Shown here in pieces: positions 32,395 to 43,228 of a stretch of DNA of 64,000 bases (position 1 is the first letter of the stretch; each line of letters starts with the position of its first letter). The stretch is from Plotosus lineatus. Taxonomy: Eukaryota > Chordata > Actinopteri > Siluriformes > Plotosidae. The stretch lies in NCBI GenBank assembly GCA_024760905.1, contig CM045735.1:27533249-27597248 (forward strand), given 5' to 3'. Position numbers and translations under genes: made by a program. The notes under the pieces were generated by a model. It had not been told where the DNA came from. It made no database searches and saw only the letters and a list, made by a program, of their open reading frames with translations.

Positions 32395-32470
32395 TTCATT
32401 CATACATTTTCTGACCTGCTTAATCCTAATTAGGGTTCCATGGAGGTGCACTTATAATCCAGGTACGCTG
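32395..32470 (-). mobile_element. SINE tail fragment
   Basis: CATTTTCTGACCTGCTTAAT, CCTAATTAGGGTTCC matches the alternative SINE tail seen at 31735 and 32760. Confidence 0.5.
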
Positions 32471-32759
32471 GGTGAATCTTGTGGAACAACATGAGAGGAG
32501 CGCTCACTACAATGGGAACAAGTGAACTACAATGCAAAGGCTACCTCCTATTCATAATATGGATTTCAAATAAGCCATGTGTCAAGCCACTTTAGTGGCC
32601 AAAAAAGCATTAGAGGAAGACAAATATTCTCCCACTAGGGAATTGACAGTCTATATGGTAATCTGTATAATGATGTCATAGAAATACGCACCCCGTGACA
32701 TTGAATGCTGCCCCAACCACCCTTTGCCTTTTCTCTGATGCCCCCATGCGTTCTCCTCA

Positions 32760-33090
32760 ACATTTTGATTCATAACTGCTTAATCCTAATTAGAGTTTCT
32801 TGGGGGCTGGTGCCTCTCAGCTGGCTCTGGGCGAGGGCATAGTCCACCCTGGACAGCTCGCCAGGCCATCACAGGGAAGAAACACTTTCAAAACCCTTTT
32901 CAAAAGTCAGAAATGGTTCTTTTTCATGAATCTTACCACAGACAGTAAGAGACATAGCCAGCCTTTGATAACCCAGTTAGTGGCACTGGGGTGACAGCAG
33001 TGACATCGGTTGACTGTGGGGCTTGAACCCTCAACCTTAGGATCGGTAATCCAGCACCTTTCCACCAGTATGCTAATTTCTCCACAAGCA
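32760..33090 (-). mobile_element. Family A SINE with alternative tail
   Basis: Minus strand: tRNA-like head with GGTTCAAGCCCCAC near 33020; body GGTTATCAAAGGCTGGCTAT; then GGCCTGGCGAGCTGTCCAGG and TAATTAGGATTAAGCAG at the low end. It is more diverged than the copy at 31735. Confidence 0.82.
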
Positions 33091-34699
33091 AACATTCAAC
33101 CCCATTGTGAAATTAATTTTTCCACGGAATTAAAAAGAAAAAATATTATGTGGCACCGGCGCTGTCAAATAATTAAGTGGCCAATAAGGTAGGCCAGGAA
33201 TGGTCACACAAGTGTAAATACTTCTCTCATTTTGTGTAACTGTAATTCAGGACACGTTTTTGGTAAAGAAACAAGGGCATTAAGCTCCTGCCCCCTCTGT
33301 ATTTCTTACTTCCTTGTTTGGTCTCATGAAATATTTAATGGACTCAAAAAATAAAAGAGCAAGTTTAAACATGGTCCCTTTGTTCAGCTCAGTGTCCTGC
33401 AGGCAAGCACTTCAAAAGGAGACTGACTGGACTCTAAGTGCACAGATAAATCGAAAAAGTTGAAAAGGAAATTTGGGCCACTTCACGCAAATTCACTCCG
33501 GTTTTGAGCTTTTAAGACAAGAGTCTTGTGGTGGAGTGAGAGAGACAGTGTTTAAAATCGGTGATGACATAAATGGGATACTAATTAACATTTGCGAGAC
33601 TCTATTGCCATCTAAATGTCATTGTTTTGAGGTGTTCTAGATGGTCCTGGGGTTGAGTATCTAACGTTAGATTGGAAAAATAATAGGCCTAAAGTCGTTA
33701 TCCATGGAAAATTCTCATAATGTCTTTTTAACTCTAGCTGGAGATGCGGAAAAGAAAAGCACAATATTGGTCTGTGAAATAAATGAAGCTATAAAGTCAA
33801 AAATCTCATTTTGACTCCCACATTTGAAAACTGCATATTTGACATAGTCCTAAATGTCCCTTTCTTCCAGTGACCATTTAATAACATAGGCCTTATTTTA
33901 GCAGAGCTCCTGATCATGGTACCATAGAACATGGTTTTGATTGGTGGTCCCATGTTCATGCCACTGGAAACTCAACATAGGCTGTTGTGTCGTTTAGTTG
34001 ATGTTGAATGTCTGTCATGTATCACTCATGTGCATGGACAGAATAAAACCAAATTTATTATTAGTAATAAAACTAAAAACTGAAAAACAGAAGCTCGTAT
34101 ATGACCACTCAATCTTGTGCAGAATTTAAAAAACAATCTAACTTAGATAGCAGACAAACATTTTTTGGGGAAAAACACAAAATGTGTTGTTTTCATTGAG
34201 CAATGAATGGGAAAATGAAACATGAACTCACTGAAAGGACAATTAAACTGACAATACAGGTCATACAAATGAATGCATGAATCAGCTTGTGACAGGTGGT
34301 AAAAAGAAAATAGTGTTAACCTTTGTGCTTTGTGCTTTTGCTTCAGACTGCTGTCAGGAAGAGCAGTAAAAATTTATTTATCTATTTCCCCCAGAGCTGA
34401 AGTTGATGCTGACTCTGGGATTACCCCCTTTCCTTTTACTCACCATTTGAGGAGCAAAATGGAGTGACTTCTTTGATGCTGAAGAGCTGAAGGATTTATT
34501 ATTGTGCAGAATATAACTGTACTCTACATTCTCTTCTGATAAAACTCACCATCACATTTCTTGTCCCTCTGGAAAAAGCGGCAGCTCCGCTTTTAGGCAA
34601 TGCCTATATCTTTACATTAAGGAATGAAAAAATATGATGCTGTAATTTTCATTTTTTATTATCATCATAGCAGCTGCAATTTTCAGAATTTCTGACAGT
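33091..34699. other. Unassigned AT-rich intergenic sequence
   Basis: No gene, RNA or repeat family was recognised in this stretch. Confidence 0.4.
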
Positions 34700-34712
34700 G
34701 TTTCGATATTAT

Positions 34713-35035
34713 GTGGCAGTGGTGTTAAGGTGCTGGATTGCCGATTCAAAGGTCAGGGGTTTAAGCCCCACTATCACAGTTGTCCAACAGTGTCGTGAAC
34801 CAGATTATCAAAGGTATCTCACCCTCTATGGTGAGAGGCGTGTAAAAGAAACATTGCTGACTTTCAAAAAGGGTAGACTGCATTGCTGTCCGCGTGTTTC
34901 TGCTCTGCGATGGCCTCGGGTGTATGAACTGTCCAGAGTGTATTCTGTAGTTGATCAGAGACGGCAGAGATGGGTGCCAGCCTGCCTGTGAAAGCCTCAT
35001 TAGTATTAAGTGGTTCAGAAAATTAATGAATGAAT
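34713..35035 (+). mobile_element. Family A SINE with alternative tail, 13-bp TSD
   Basis: Sense strand: GTGGCAGTGGTGTTAAGGTG head, GGGTTTAAGCCCCACTATCA around the B box, GGTGAGAGGCGTGTAAAAGA body, CCGCGTGTTTCTG, then CTCTGCGATGGCCTCGGGTG and a TTCAGAAAATTAATGAATGA end. GTTTCGATATTAT (34700-34712) and GTTTCAATATTAT (35036-35048) are the TSD. Confidence 0.9.
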
Positions 35036-35099
35036 GTTTCAATATTATCATTATTAAATGATTTTTAAGTGTTGTTCACAAGTCCAACAGCTACAAACA

Positions 35100-35205
35100 G
35101 CCCACTGCTGATCCTCACAGCTCACAACTGTATAATGGACAGTACTGTTGATTATTACAGTCCATAACAATATAACAGACAGCACACTGCTGACTGTCGA
35201 CCAGT
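35100..35205. repeat. Degenerate minisatellite, unit about 42-45 bp
   Basis: Two to three imperfect units beginning CACTGCTGATCCTCACAGCT, TACTGTTGATTATTACAGTC and CACACTGCTGACTGTC. Confidence 0.5.
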
Positions 35206-35759
35206 TTTCCATCAGTGTTTTTATCTTTCTCATCAGTTAATACCCATCAGTATTTGCACGTGAACTGATGAAAGCAGTCACGTTCTGTTCACTGTCCACA
35301 CTTTGTAATGTCATTGCTGAACTATACTATGCTTAACTTTGTGATAGCCCTGCAAAGAGAACTGTTTAACCTGAGAAAAGATGTTTATCACTTGCATTTG
35401 CAGCATTAATTGACTAAGAATAACATAAGTTTTTCCATTCCTCTTTAAATGCCCAGTATTCCTTTTCATGTTTGCATTTTTTAACTTCTTCATCCATTGT
35501 TTGCTAAATACTAGTTTTCAGTGTTCACTTTAGTTTTAGTGTTAATTGTCATGTTAGCCTTGCCCAAACGGATAGGGCGTAATGAATTGAAAACAGAATT
35601 AAAAAATGTTTTCATTTTAAAATATTTGTTTTATGTGTGATGATTCTTGTGTATTTTCTTATGTAGCTGTGGCTTGAGTATCACTGGCTTATGGAGTGGA
35701 ATGGAGGTGTCTGTTAAAAGCTGATGGGGGAGTGCAAGTGCACGCAAGCATGTGTAAAT

Positions 35760-36060
35760 GGCCTCTCTAATCACCGTGTTTGCGGACTAATGATTTATGG
35801 TGGGTGCTGAATGCAGTCCATGATTACAGGGGTCGGCACTAAGTGCATTTTGGGGCATCTCAGTGTGACAGCAGGGAAAATAGGCACTTTATTTATTGTC
35901 CTTTTTACCAGGCGAAAATGTCATCTGCAAATTGAAATATAGCGTAAATTTGTTCTTGTGATTAGGGCCCAAGGCTATCATCAAAGCAGAGTTACACCTA
36001 ATTGTGACCAGATTAATGTTCTCAGAGTGGCAGCAATAAACCTAGCAAACAACTGGTGGC
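35760..36060. promoter_or_regulatory. Candidate conserved non-coding element (speculative)
   Basis: This tract is repeat-free and less AT-monotonous than its surroundings. It has homeodomain-like motifs (TAATGATTTAT near 35789, CTGATT/GATTAATG near 36010). As I recall, OTP, a homeobox gene rich in distal enhancers, is a neighbour of TBCA in human. The call rests on appearance alone. Confidence 0.2.

Positions 36061-36064
<4 letters not shown>

Positions 36065-36098
<34 letters not shown>
36065..36098. repeat. (CA)n microsatellite
   Basis: About 17 CA units. Confidence 0.97.
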
Positions 36099-36100
<2 letters not shown>

Positions 36101-36936
36101 GGTACTTCAAAAGTAATGGTGCACGAGGGTCTCGATTAAGGTTTATCTTTGCAGGTTTGAAGGTTACCTCAGCAATTCTATACCTAGTGTAGTTTATAAT
36201 GTAAGTGTATTTTTATTACTACTTATATACGGCTATATTATGACAGGACTGTGTGTCAAGTGGTGTTATGTGGTCCAGAGTGATAGATTCTATGATACTG
36301 GGGCTGGGGGAGATGTAAAATGTATGTGCTACTGCTGAAATGAAAGCACAGTAAAATTAACACTGCACACCATCTTAAGATTTCATATTTACTGTAGTGT
36401 TATAAATGACAGGCACATGATAAATTAAAAAAACCCCACAGAGAATAAATATGCCTGTTCATATATAGTGATGGCTTTTGTAGTAAAAGAATGCTTGACT
36501 TTTTTCTTATAATTCTCACAGTTCTTACACCAGTTCTCATTTTACTAAAGTTTTATAGATTACATAGATACCTGTACAGAACACAGTTATATATATATTT
36601 TTAATTGTTATTATTGCTTTATTTTGTACTAAAACCAATGGTGCAGGCCAAATTTAAGCATAAAAATAAACCAGTGCAAAGTACTCCTTCATACCTCTCA
36701 GGGAAGTAAGACAAGCTGATCAGACTGATGGTGGCACTGTAGCTCAGTGTTTTATGTTTGCCCCATTTCTTGTGCATTACACCATGGAATCATTTTGCCT
36801 GCTTGATTCATTGTCTTTTAATTGTACAACAAAACATCAAAAAATATTTAGCACTGCCCATTTAAATAAATGTAAAGCTAATTTGCATAATGGGCCTATG
36901 GCCCAATTTAGGTGTGATGTTTAATGACAGAAGACC

Positions 36937-36944
36937 CCCCCCCC

Positions 36945-36975
<31 letters not shown>
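36937..36975. repeat. Poly-C then (CA)n microsatellite
   Basis: A run of about 11 C followed by about 13 CA units. Confidence 0.95.
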
Positions 36976-36988
<13 letters not shown>

Positions 36989-37107
36989 GGATATATGGTA
37001 TAACACAAATTTATAACATAAAAGTTAAAGAATTACTGAGATAAATTATAAGAACTAAACAGCAAACCATTTAGTGGATCAGAAATGTCGAAAAAATAAA
37101 TGGGATA

Positions 37108-37123
37108 AGTGAGAGGAAACTAA
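37108..37123. repeat. TSD of RTE LINE copy R6 (left)
   Basis: AGTGAGAGGAAACTAA, repeated with one mismatch (AGTGAGGGGAAACTAA) at 39748-39763. Confidence 0.9.
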
Positions 37124-39747
37124 ATGCAGCCATGAGGGGGAGGCACAAGCTAGTGTCTCTTCCTCACGCCGGTCCCAAGCCCGGATAAATGCAGAGGGTT
37201 TTGTCAGGAAGGGCATCCGACGTAAAACAAATGCCAATTAAAATATGCGAGTCACAACAAAGAATTTCATACCGGATAGGGCGAGGCCCATGTTAACAAC
37301 GACCGCCATCAGTATTGTTAACCAACAGGGTGCTGGTGTAAATTGGACTACTGTTGGTCGAAGAAGGAGAGGCGGGAGACGTGTCTGTGGGCAGAGAGAG
37401 AAGAGGAAAGGCACGAGTCTAGGACTGAGAGTAGGTACTTTGAATGTTGGAACTATGACAGAAAAGGTAGAGAGCTGGCTGACATGATACAGAGGAGGAA
37501 GGTGGACATATTGTGTGTTCAGGAGACCAGGTGGAAAGGTAGCAAGGCTAGACGCTTAGAAGCAGGGTTTAAGCTGTTCTATCATGGTGTGGATGGGAAG
37601 AGAAATGGAGTAGGAGTCATCTTGAAGGAGGAGTTTGTCAGGAATGTTCTAGAAGTGAAAAAAGAGTGTCAGACAGAGTGATGAGTCTCAAGTTAGTAAT
37701 TGAAGGCGTGGTGTTCAATGTTGTTAGTGCTTATGCCCCACAGGCAGGATGTGAGCTAAAAGTGAAGGAGAGATTCTGGAATGACTTAGATGAAGTGATG
37801 CAGAATACACCCAGAGGTGAAAGAGTGGTCATTGGTGCAGACTTCAATGGACATGTTGGTGCAGGAAACTGAGGGGATAAGGAAGTGATGGGCAGGTTTG
37901 GTATCCAGGACAGGAACGCAGAAAGACAGATGTTGGCAGACTTTGCAAAAAGGATGGAAATGGCTGTGGTAAATACTTTCTTCCAGAAGAGACAGGAGCA
38001 TAGAGTGACTTGTAAAAGCGGAGGTAGGAGCACACAGGTAGACTACATCTGGTGTGGGCGAAGTAATTTGAAGGAAGTTAGTGACTGCAAAATAGTAGAG
38101 CGTGAGAGTGTTGCCAAACAGCATTGGATTGTGGTGTGCAGGATGACGCTGATGGTGAGGAAGGTGAAGAAGGCAAAGGCAGAGCAGAAGACAAAGTGGT
38201 AGAAACTGAAAAAGGAAGAGTGTCGGGTTGTCTTCAAGGAGGAGTTGAAACAGGCTTTGGGTGGTCAGGAAGTGCTGCCAGATGACTGGACAACTACAGC
38301 TAATGTGATCAGGGAGACAGGTAGGAGAATACTTGGTGTGTCATCTGGAAGGAGAGGAGATAAGGAGACTTGGTGGTGGAATGAGGAAGTGCAGGAGTGT
38401 GTACAAAGGAAGAGGTTAGTTCAGAAGAAGTGGTACATAGAGAGGACCGAAGAGAGTAAACAGGAGTATAGGGAGACACAGCGTAAGGCGAAGGTTGTGG
38501 TGTCAAAGGCCAAACAGTATGATGTATGATGACTTGTATGATGACTTGTATGCTCAGTTGGAAAGTAAAGCGGGAGAAAATGATTTATACAGGTTGGCAC
38601 AGCAGAGAAATAGAGATGGGAAGGACGTGCAGCAAGTTAGAGTGATTAAGTTTGGTTTGGTTTCATGCCAAGAAAGAGTACCACAGATGCAGTGTTTGCT
38701 TTGCGGATGTTAATAGAGAAGTACAGAGAAGGTCAGAAGGAGCTGCATTCTGTCTTTGTGGATCTGTAGAAAGCATATGACAGGGTGCCGAGAGAGGAAC
38801 TGTGGTATTGCATGAGGAAGTCTGGAGTGGCAGAGAAGTATGTTAGAGTGGTGCAGGATATGTATGAGAGATGTAAGACAGTGGTGCGGTGTACTGTCGG
38901 TGTGACAGAAGAGTTCAAGGTGGAGGTAGGACTGCATCAAGGGTCAGCTCTGAGCCCCTTCTTGTTTGCTATGGTGATGGACAGGCTGACAGACGAGGTG
39001 AGACAAGAATCTCCATGGACTATAATGTTTGCAGATGACATTGTGATCTGTAGTGAGAGCAGAGAGTGTAGCCTCAGAAAAACAGAATACGTGTGTGAAT
39101 GACAATGATCCAAAAGGAACGGTGAGGTTACAGGGAGCAGAGTTGAAGAAGGTAGAGGATTTTAAGTACTTAGGCTCAATAATCCAGAGCAATGGAGAGT
39201 GTGGAAAAGAGGTGAAGAAGCATGTGCAGGCAGGTTGGAATGGATGGAGAAAAGTATCCGGTGTGATGTGTGATAGGAAGGTATTGGCAAGAATGAAAGG
39301 AAAAGTGTACAAGACAGTGTTGAGGCCAGCAATGTTGTATGGTTTTGAAACAGTGGCCCTGAGGAAAAGACAGGAGGCGGAGTTGGAGGTAGCAGAGATG
39401 AAAATGTTGAGATTGTCTTTGGGAGTAACGAGGATGAATAGGATCAGGAATGAGCACATCAGAGGGACAGCACATGTAAGACGTTTTGGAGACAAAGTCA
39501 GAGAGGCTAGATTGAGATGATTTGGATATGTACAGAGGAGGAATAGTGAGTATATTGGTTGTAGGATGGTGGGAACTACCAGGCAGAAGGCCTAGAAGAA
39601 GACCACAGAGACGATTCATGGATGTGGTGAAGGAGGACATGAAGGCAGTTTGTGGAAGAGAGGAAGATGCAGAGGATAGGTTAAGATGGAGGCAAATAAT
39701 TCACTGTGGCGGCCCCTGAAGGGAACAACCGAAAGGAAAAGAAGAGA
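37124..39747 (+). mobile_element. RTE-type LINE copy R6, both ends intact, internally deleted
   Basis: Starts ATGCAGCCATGAGGGGGAGG and ends CGGCCCCTGAAGGGAACAAC plus GAAAA, with a 16-bp TSD. The 5' UTR contains GGAAGGGCATCCGACGTAAA. Endonuclease motifs (CVQETRWKGSKARRL; GADFNGHVGAGN) are at 37343-37872 with frameshifts. After VRVIK near 38648 the sequence jumps to [17 protein letters not shown] sequence, a loss of roughly 600 bases including [11 protein letters not shown] motifs GLHQGSALSPFLFAM and IMFADDIVICS lie at 38935-39055, followed by a second small deletion. Non-functional. Confidence 0.92.
38785..39102 (+). pseudogene. RTE LINE R6 reverse transcriptase catalytic segment
   Basis: This open piece carries the RT palm: [40 protein letters not shown] and the catalytic FADD in IMFADDIVICS. 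Upstream fingers are deleted. The next C-terminal frame starts at 39053 after a gap in the LERW…MKVSL region. Confidence 0.8.
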
Positions 39748-39888
39748 AGTGAGGGGAAACTAATATTACTGTTTGTATGGCATAACTGACACTTTGCTGA
39801 TAAGATAAGATAAGATAAGATAAGATACAGCTTTATTAATCTCACAATAGAGAAATTCACTGTTACAGGCTCTTGAGGTACCATCAGT

Positions 39889-40222
39889 GGTATGGTAGGC
39901 CTCCGTCAGTCCCGAAGGACTATGGCTGCGCTCTGGCTGGTACCCCAGCTGGTGATACCCCCCAGTGCGCAGAGCCTGGATAGGGAGTAATGAGGGACAG
40001 GCTGTTACCCAAGCAGCAAGTCCCCCCTTGTCTCGGCGCCACCGGAAGGATCCAATGGAAGGGCAAATGCCGATACGACTGGGTTCCAATGCCGCTGCAG
40101 GAGAGAATCTATGGTCAATTTAGAACGGCCAATTAACCTACAGTGCACGTCTTTGGACTGCGGGAGGAAACTGGAGCACCCGGAGGAAACCCGCACAAGC
40201 CCGGGGAGAACACGCAAACTCC
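39889..40222 (-). mobile_element. Unclassified 334-bp insertion with 10-bp TSD
   Basis: Flanked by TACCATCAGT at 39879-39888 and 40223-40232. Minus strand: GGAGTTTGCGTGTTCTCCCC, GGGTTTCCTCCGGGTGCTCC and GCAGTCCAAAGACGTGCACT, a block widespread in fish SINEs, then a GC-rich part ending CCTACCATACC. I do not recognise the family; it is SINE-sized. Confidence 0.7.
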
Positions 40223-41017
40223 TACCATCAGTAGGGGGTGCAAAAATAGATACATGTACAAAAATACACACATACATATATATTATATAAATAAATAAAT
40301 AAATAGATATATCAATAGTATAAATTAATAAACAATAAAAGAAAAGAAGGGAACAACTTTGTAGACTGGCCTATATTCAAGTGTATATGTATCTGAGGGC
40401 AGAGTAGATGGGTTGATATGGTTCACAGTCAGTGGGGTAGATGTGGTTGATTAAAGTGCACGGGGTTTTTATTGTACATAACCGGTATTTTCACAGACAG
40501 TTACAAAGTGGCGTTGTACAGTCTGACAGCGGTGGGAATGAACGACCTGCGGTAGCGCTCCTTCCTGCACTAAGGATGTCTCAGTCGTCCACTGAAGGAG
40601 CTACTCAGCTTCTCTACAATCTGGTGCAGTGGGTGAGAGCTGTTGACCATGATGGATGTGAGCTTTGCTACCATCCTCCTCTCACTCACCTCCTCCACCG
40701 AGTCCAGTGGGCAGCCTCGGATAGAGCTGGCCCTCCTGACCAGCTTGTTCAGTCTCTTTCTGTCCCGCTCTGTGCTGCCCGGGGCCCAGCAGATGGCAGC
40801 ATAGAGGATTGCAGAGGCTACCACAGAGTCATAAAAAGTCCTGAGCAGAGGTCTGCATACTCCGAAGGACCTAAGTCTCCTCAGAAGGTGGAGGCGACTC
40901 CTGCCCTTCTTGTACAGGGCGTTGGTGTTGTGGGACCATCCAGTTTATTGTTAAGGTGAACGCCCAGGTATATGAAACTGTCCACTGTCTCAATGTCCTG
41001 TCCCTGGACGTTCACTA

Positions 41018-41073
<56 letters not shown>
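41018..41073. repeat. (TG)n microsatellite in Rex1 copy 1
   Basis: About 26 TG units; the same site carries a shorter TG run in Rex1 copy 2 (49771-49790). Confidence 0.95.
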
Positions 41074-41075
<2 letters not shown>

Positions 41076-41133
41076 GAGTGCTTCTCCTGAAGTCGACCAC
41101 CATCTCCTTCGTCTTCCTAGTGTTCAAGCACAA

Positions 41134-41934
41134 AGAGCTCCTGTAACTGGCTGCAGGTCACCCGGCGCCATCTTGAAAAGGAGTGGCAATGGCACTCTTA
41201 TATAAAATATCAAAGCAAAACCTTAATAAAGTGTATTGAAAAATAAAGTTTATTGAGTTCTTGTGAAACATTTAGTAGTTTGATGTGCTGCCTGCAAAAT
41301 TTACTGGTAACAGTGAAGAGTTTCTATATAAATATCTCCTCAATCGGTAACACAGTGTTAAATTGCCATTTTTGCAGGTATACTACATAGATAAGAATAC
41401 TCCTGATATGGAATTGTATGCGATGGCCTGGCAAGCTGCCCAGAGAGTACTTTGCCCTCACACAGAGTCAGCTGACATCCATCTCATATGTTTTTAAACA
41501 TGAAGAAAGCTATATAATTTAGGCTCCATGTTTTTAAATGGTATAAAATCACTTTATTCCCATTTAATAGGTTTCTAAATATAAAAATGGAGGTATTACA
41601 ATACATTACAAACATGTTGGGCATTAAAATTGTGTAGTCACCACTCTGGTACTCCCTAGTAACTGTTGAACGGTGCATAGCTTTAATAATGTTTGGTAGT
41701 TTTACAAGTGAAACAACACTCTAATTCTATACTAGTATAGAGCTCAGCCATGTAGTGTTCACTACTACCTATGCTAGGCACCGTTCTCTGTTGTAGGCAC
41801 TGTTGACTACACTTTTCGTGTACAGTACTTAGAAAGCAAAAATAATCTGTTTTGATGTCAACATAAAGTAAGCAATGTCGTTATTTCCCAGTAGTACACA
41901 ACTAAAGAGATTGATGTGCACAAAAAAACATTTA
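41134..41934. other. Unassigned AT-rich sequence
   Basis: No gene was recognised. A short stretch near 41420-41480 (GCGATGGCCTGGCAAGCTGC) resembles the SINE tail. Confidence 0.4.
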
Positions 41935-42214
41935 GGGTTTCTGTATGGAGTCTGCATGTTTTTATCGTGCTTGCGTGGGTTTCCTCTGGCTACTCTGGTT
42001 TCTTCCCACAGTCGAAAAAAAAATACATACTAGGCTAATTTGCTGTTTCAAATCACCAATGGGTGTGACTGTGAATAGTTGTGTGAGTGTTGGCCCTGTG
42101 ATGGCCTGGCGAGCTGTCCAGGGTGTACCCCTCCCTTCTCTGGAGTAGGCTGAGATGGGTGCCAGACTCCCCATGACCCCAGTTAGAATTAAGTGGTTTA
42201 GAAAATGAATGACT
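41935..42214 (+). mobile_element. tRNA-derived SINE (family D), head missing
   Basis: GGAGTCTGCATGTTTTTATC, GTGGGTTTCCTCTGGCTACT, GTGATGGCCTGGCGAGCTGT, CCAGGGTGTACCCC and TTAAGTGGTTTAGAAAATGA are in the order of the common fish tRNA-derived SINE. Its 3' half matches the alternative tail of the SINEs at 31735, 32760 and 34713. Confidence 0.75.
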
Positions 42215-42354
42215 GAACTGAGAGCTTGCATGAATGGCAAATATTACTGACTTAAGTGATTTCATTTGCTTGTTTGTTTTTTTGGGGAGTAGTTTTTTAA
42301 ATTTTTAAAAAATGTTAAGCTGAAGAGGCTTTTAGTGCTATTCAACCTCTGCAA

Positions 42355-42690
42355 ATGATCCAGAATGCAACTACATGGCTTGTTTTCAACCTTCCCAAAT
42401 TTTCCCGCACCATACCACTGCTACAATCTCTCCATTGGCTTCCTGTAGCTGCTCACATTCAAGTTAAAACACCAGTGCTTGCCTACAAAGCCAAAAGTGG
42501 ACCTGCACCTTCCTACCTCAAAGCACTTATCGCACCTTGCACTGCACCGTGTTCTCTCTGATCCTCTAGCACTGCGAGACCGATCCCTCCCTCTACCAAT
42601 GGACAAGGGAAAAATGCATCTAAACCCTTCTCTGTTCTGGCTCCCAGGTAGTGGAATGAACTTCCTCTGAACATCTGGACAGCAGAGTCA
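42355..42690 (+). pseudogene. L2-type LINE C-terminal coding remnant
   Basis: The + frame reads LVFNLPKFSRTIPLLQSLHW, LPVAAHIQVKTPVLAYKAKS and GPAPSYLKALIAP. This is the 'LHWLPV…K…YKA…P.YL' pattern found at the end of the RT protein in L2/CR1 LINEs. Later parts are frameshifted, and the last residues (GIFKCQLKTDLF) resume after the SINE near 43079. Confidence 0.75.
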
Positions 42691-42707
42691 CTGGGTATCT
42701 TCAAATG
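42688..42707. repeat. TSD of SINE in L2 element (left)
   Basis: TCACTGGGTATCTTCAAATG, repeated exactly at 43073-43092. Confidence 0.97.
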
Positions 42708-43072
42708 TCTGTCTGTCTGTCTTCCTTTCGGCTTTTTTCCTTTTAGTCGGGAGTCGCCACAGCAAATCATCTGATTCGCACATTTGATTTGGCAGAGGTT
42801 TTTATGTCGGATGCCCTTCCCGTCACAACCCTTTTTAAGCAAGGGACAGAAACACGCTGATGACTTTGCAGCCTACTCTTTACGAAAGTCAGCCATGGTT
42901 CTTTTACATGCCTCTCACCATAGACACCATAGTGGGAGACATGGCCCGCCTTTGATAACCCAGTTAGCTGCACTGGGGGGACAGTGACAACCTTGTAGAG
43001 AGTGGGACTCGAACACCCAACCTTTGGATCAGCGATCCAGCGCCCTATACCACTAGACCACCACTGCCCCGC
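42708..43072 (-). mobile_element. Family A SINE, full length (365 bp), RTE-type tail, 20-bp TSD
   Basis: Reference copy for the family. Minus strand: the A-box region GTCTAGTGGTATAGGGC and B box GTTCGAGTCCC form a tRNA-like pol III promoter. The body runs GTTGTCACTGTCCCCCCAGT to CAGCGTGTTTCTG. A segment AGGGTTGTGACGGGAAGGGC with ATCCGACATAAA matches the RTE LINE 5' UTR. The end GATTTGCTGTGGCGACTCCC … AAAGCCGAAAGGAAGACAG matches the LINE 3' end. The architecture resembles zebrafish DANA/Mermaid-type SINEs as I recall them. Confidence 0.93.
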
Positions 43073-43149
43073 TCACTGGGTATCTTCAAATGACAACTGA
43101 AAACTGACCTTTTTCAGAAGTACTTAGATTAAGCACTACAGTGTATACA

Positions 43150-43151
<2 letters not shown>

Positions 43152-43225
<74 letters not shown>
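43152..43225. repeat. (CA)n microsatellite
   Basis: About 37 CA units, inside the 3' region of the L2-type LINE. Confidence 0.97.

Positions 43226-43228
<3 letters not shown>

Larger units (their letters stand above)
35206..37107. other. Unassigned intergenic sequence with microsatellites
   Basis: No gene was seen. It contains a candidate conserved non-coding tract at 35760-36060, (CA)n at 36065-36098, and a C-run plus (CA)n at 36937-36975. Confidence 0.4.
39799..41133 (-). mobile_element. Rex1 LINE copy 1, 5'-truncated
   Basis: The minus strand ends GAGATTAATAAAGCTGTATC then (TTATC)n. It contains ILYAAICWAPGSTERDRKRL and RRASSIRGCPLDSVEEVSER in the frame 40570-40824, plus GQSRLHLLRR-like sequence near 40900. 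It is the same element as 48902-50600. It is interrupted by a 334-bp insertion (39889-40222). It starts near 41133 after a (TG)n expansion. Confidence 0.88.

Noticed and set aside
39799..39835. CRISPR-like or telomere-like short direct repeats (GATAA)n
   Set aside because: They are the 3' terminal repeat of Rex1, seen at the end of all three Rex1 copies. There are no spacers.
42980..43060. tRNA gene suggested by a perfect B box GTTCGAGTCCC and an A-box-like sequence
   Set aside because: It is the head of a 365-bp SINE with a LINE-type tail and a 20-bp TSD. The cloverleaf arms are not maintained.
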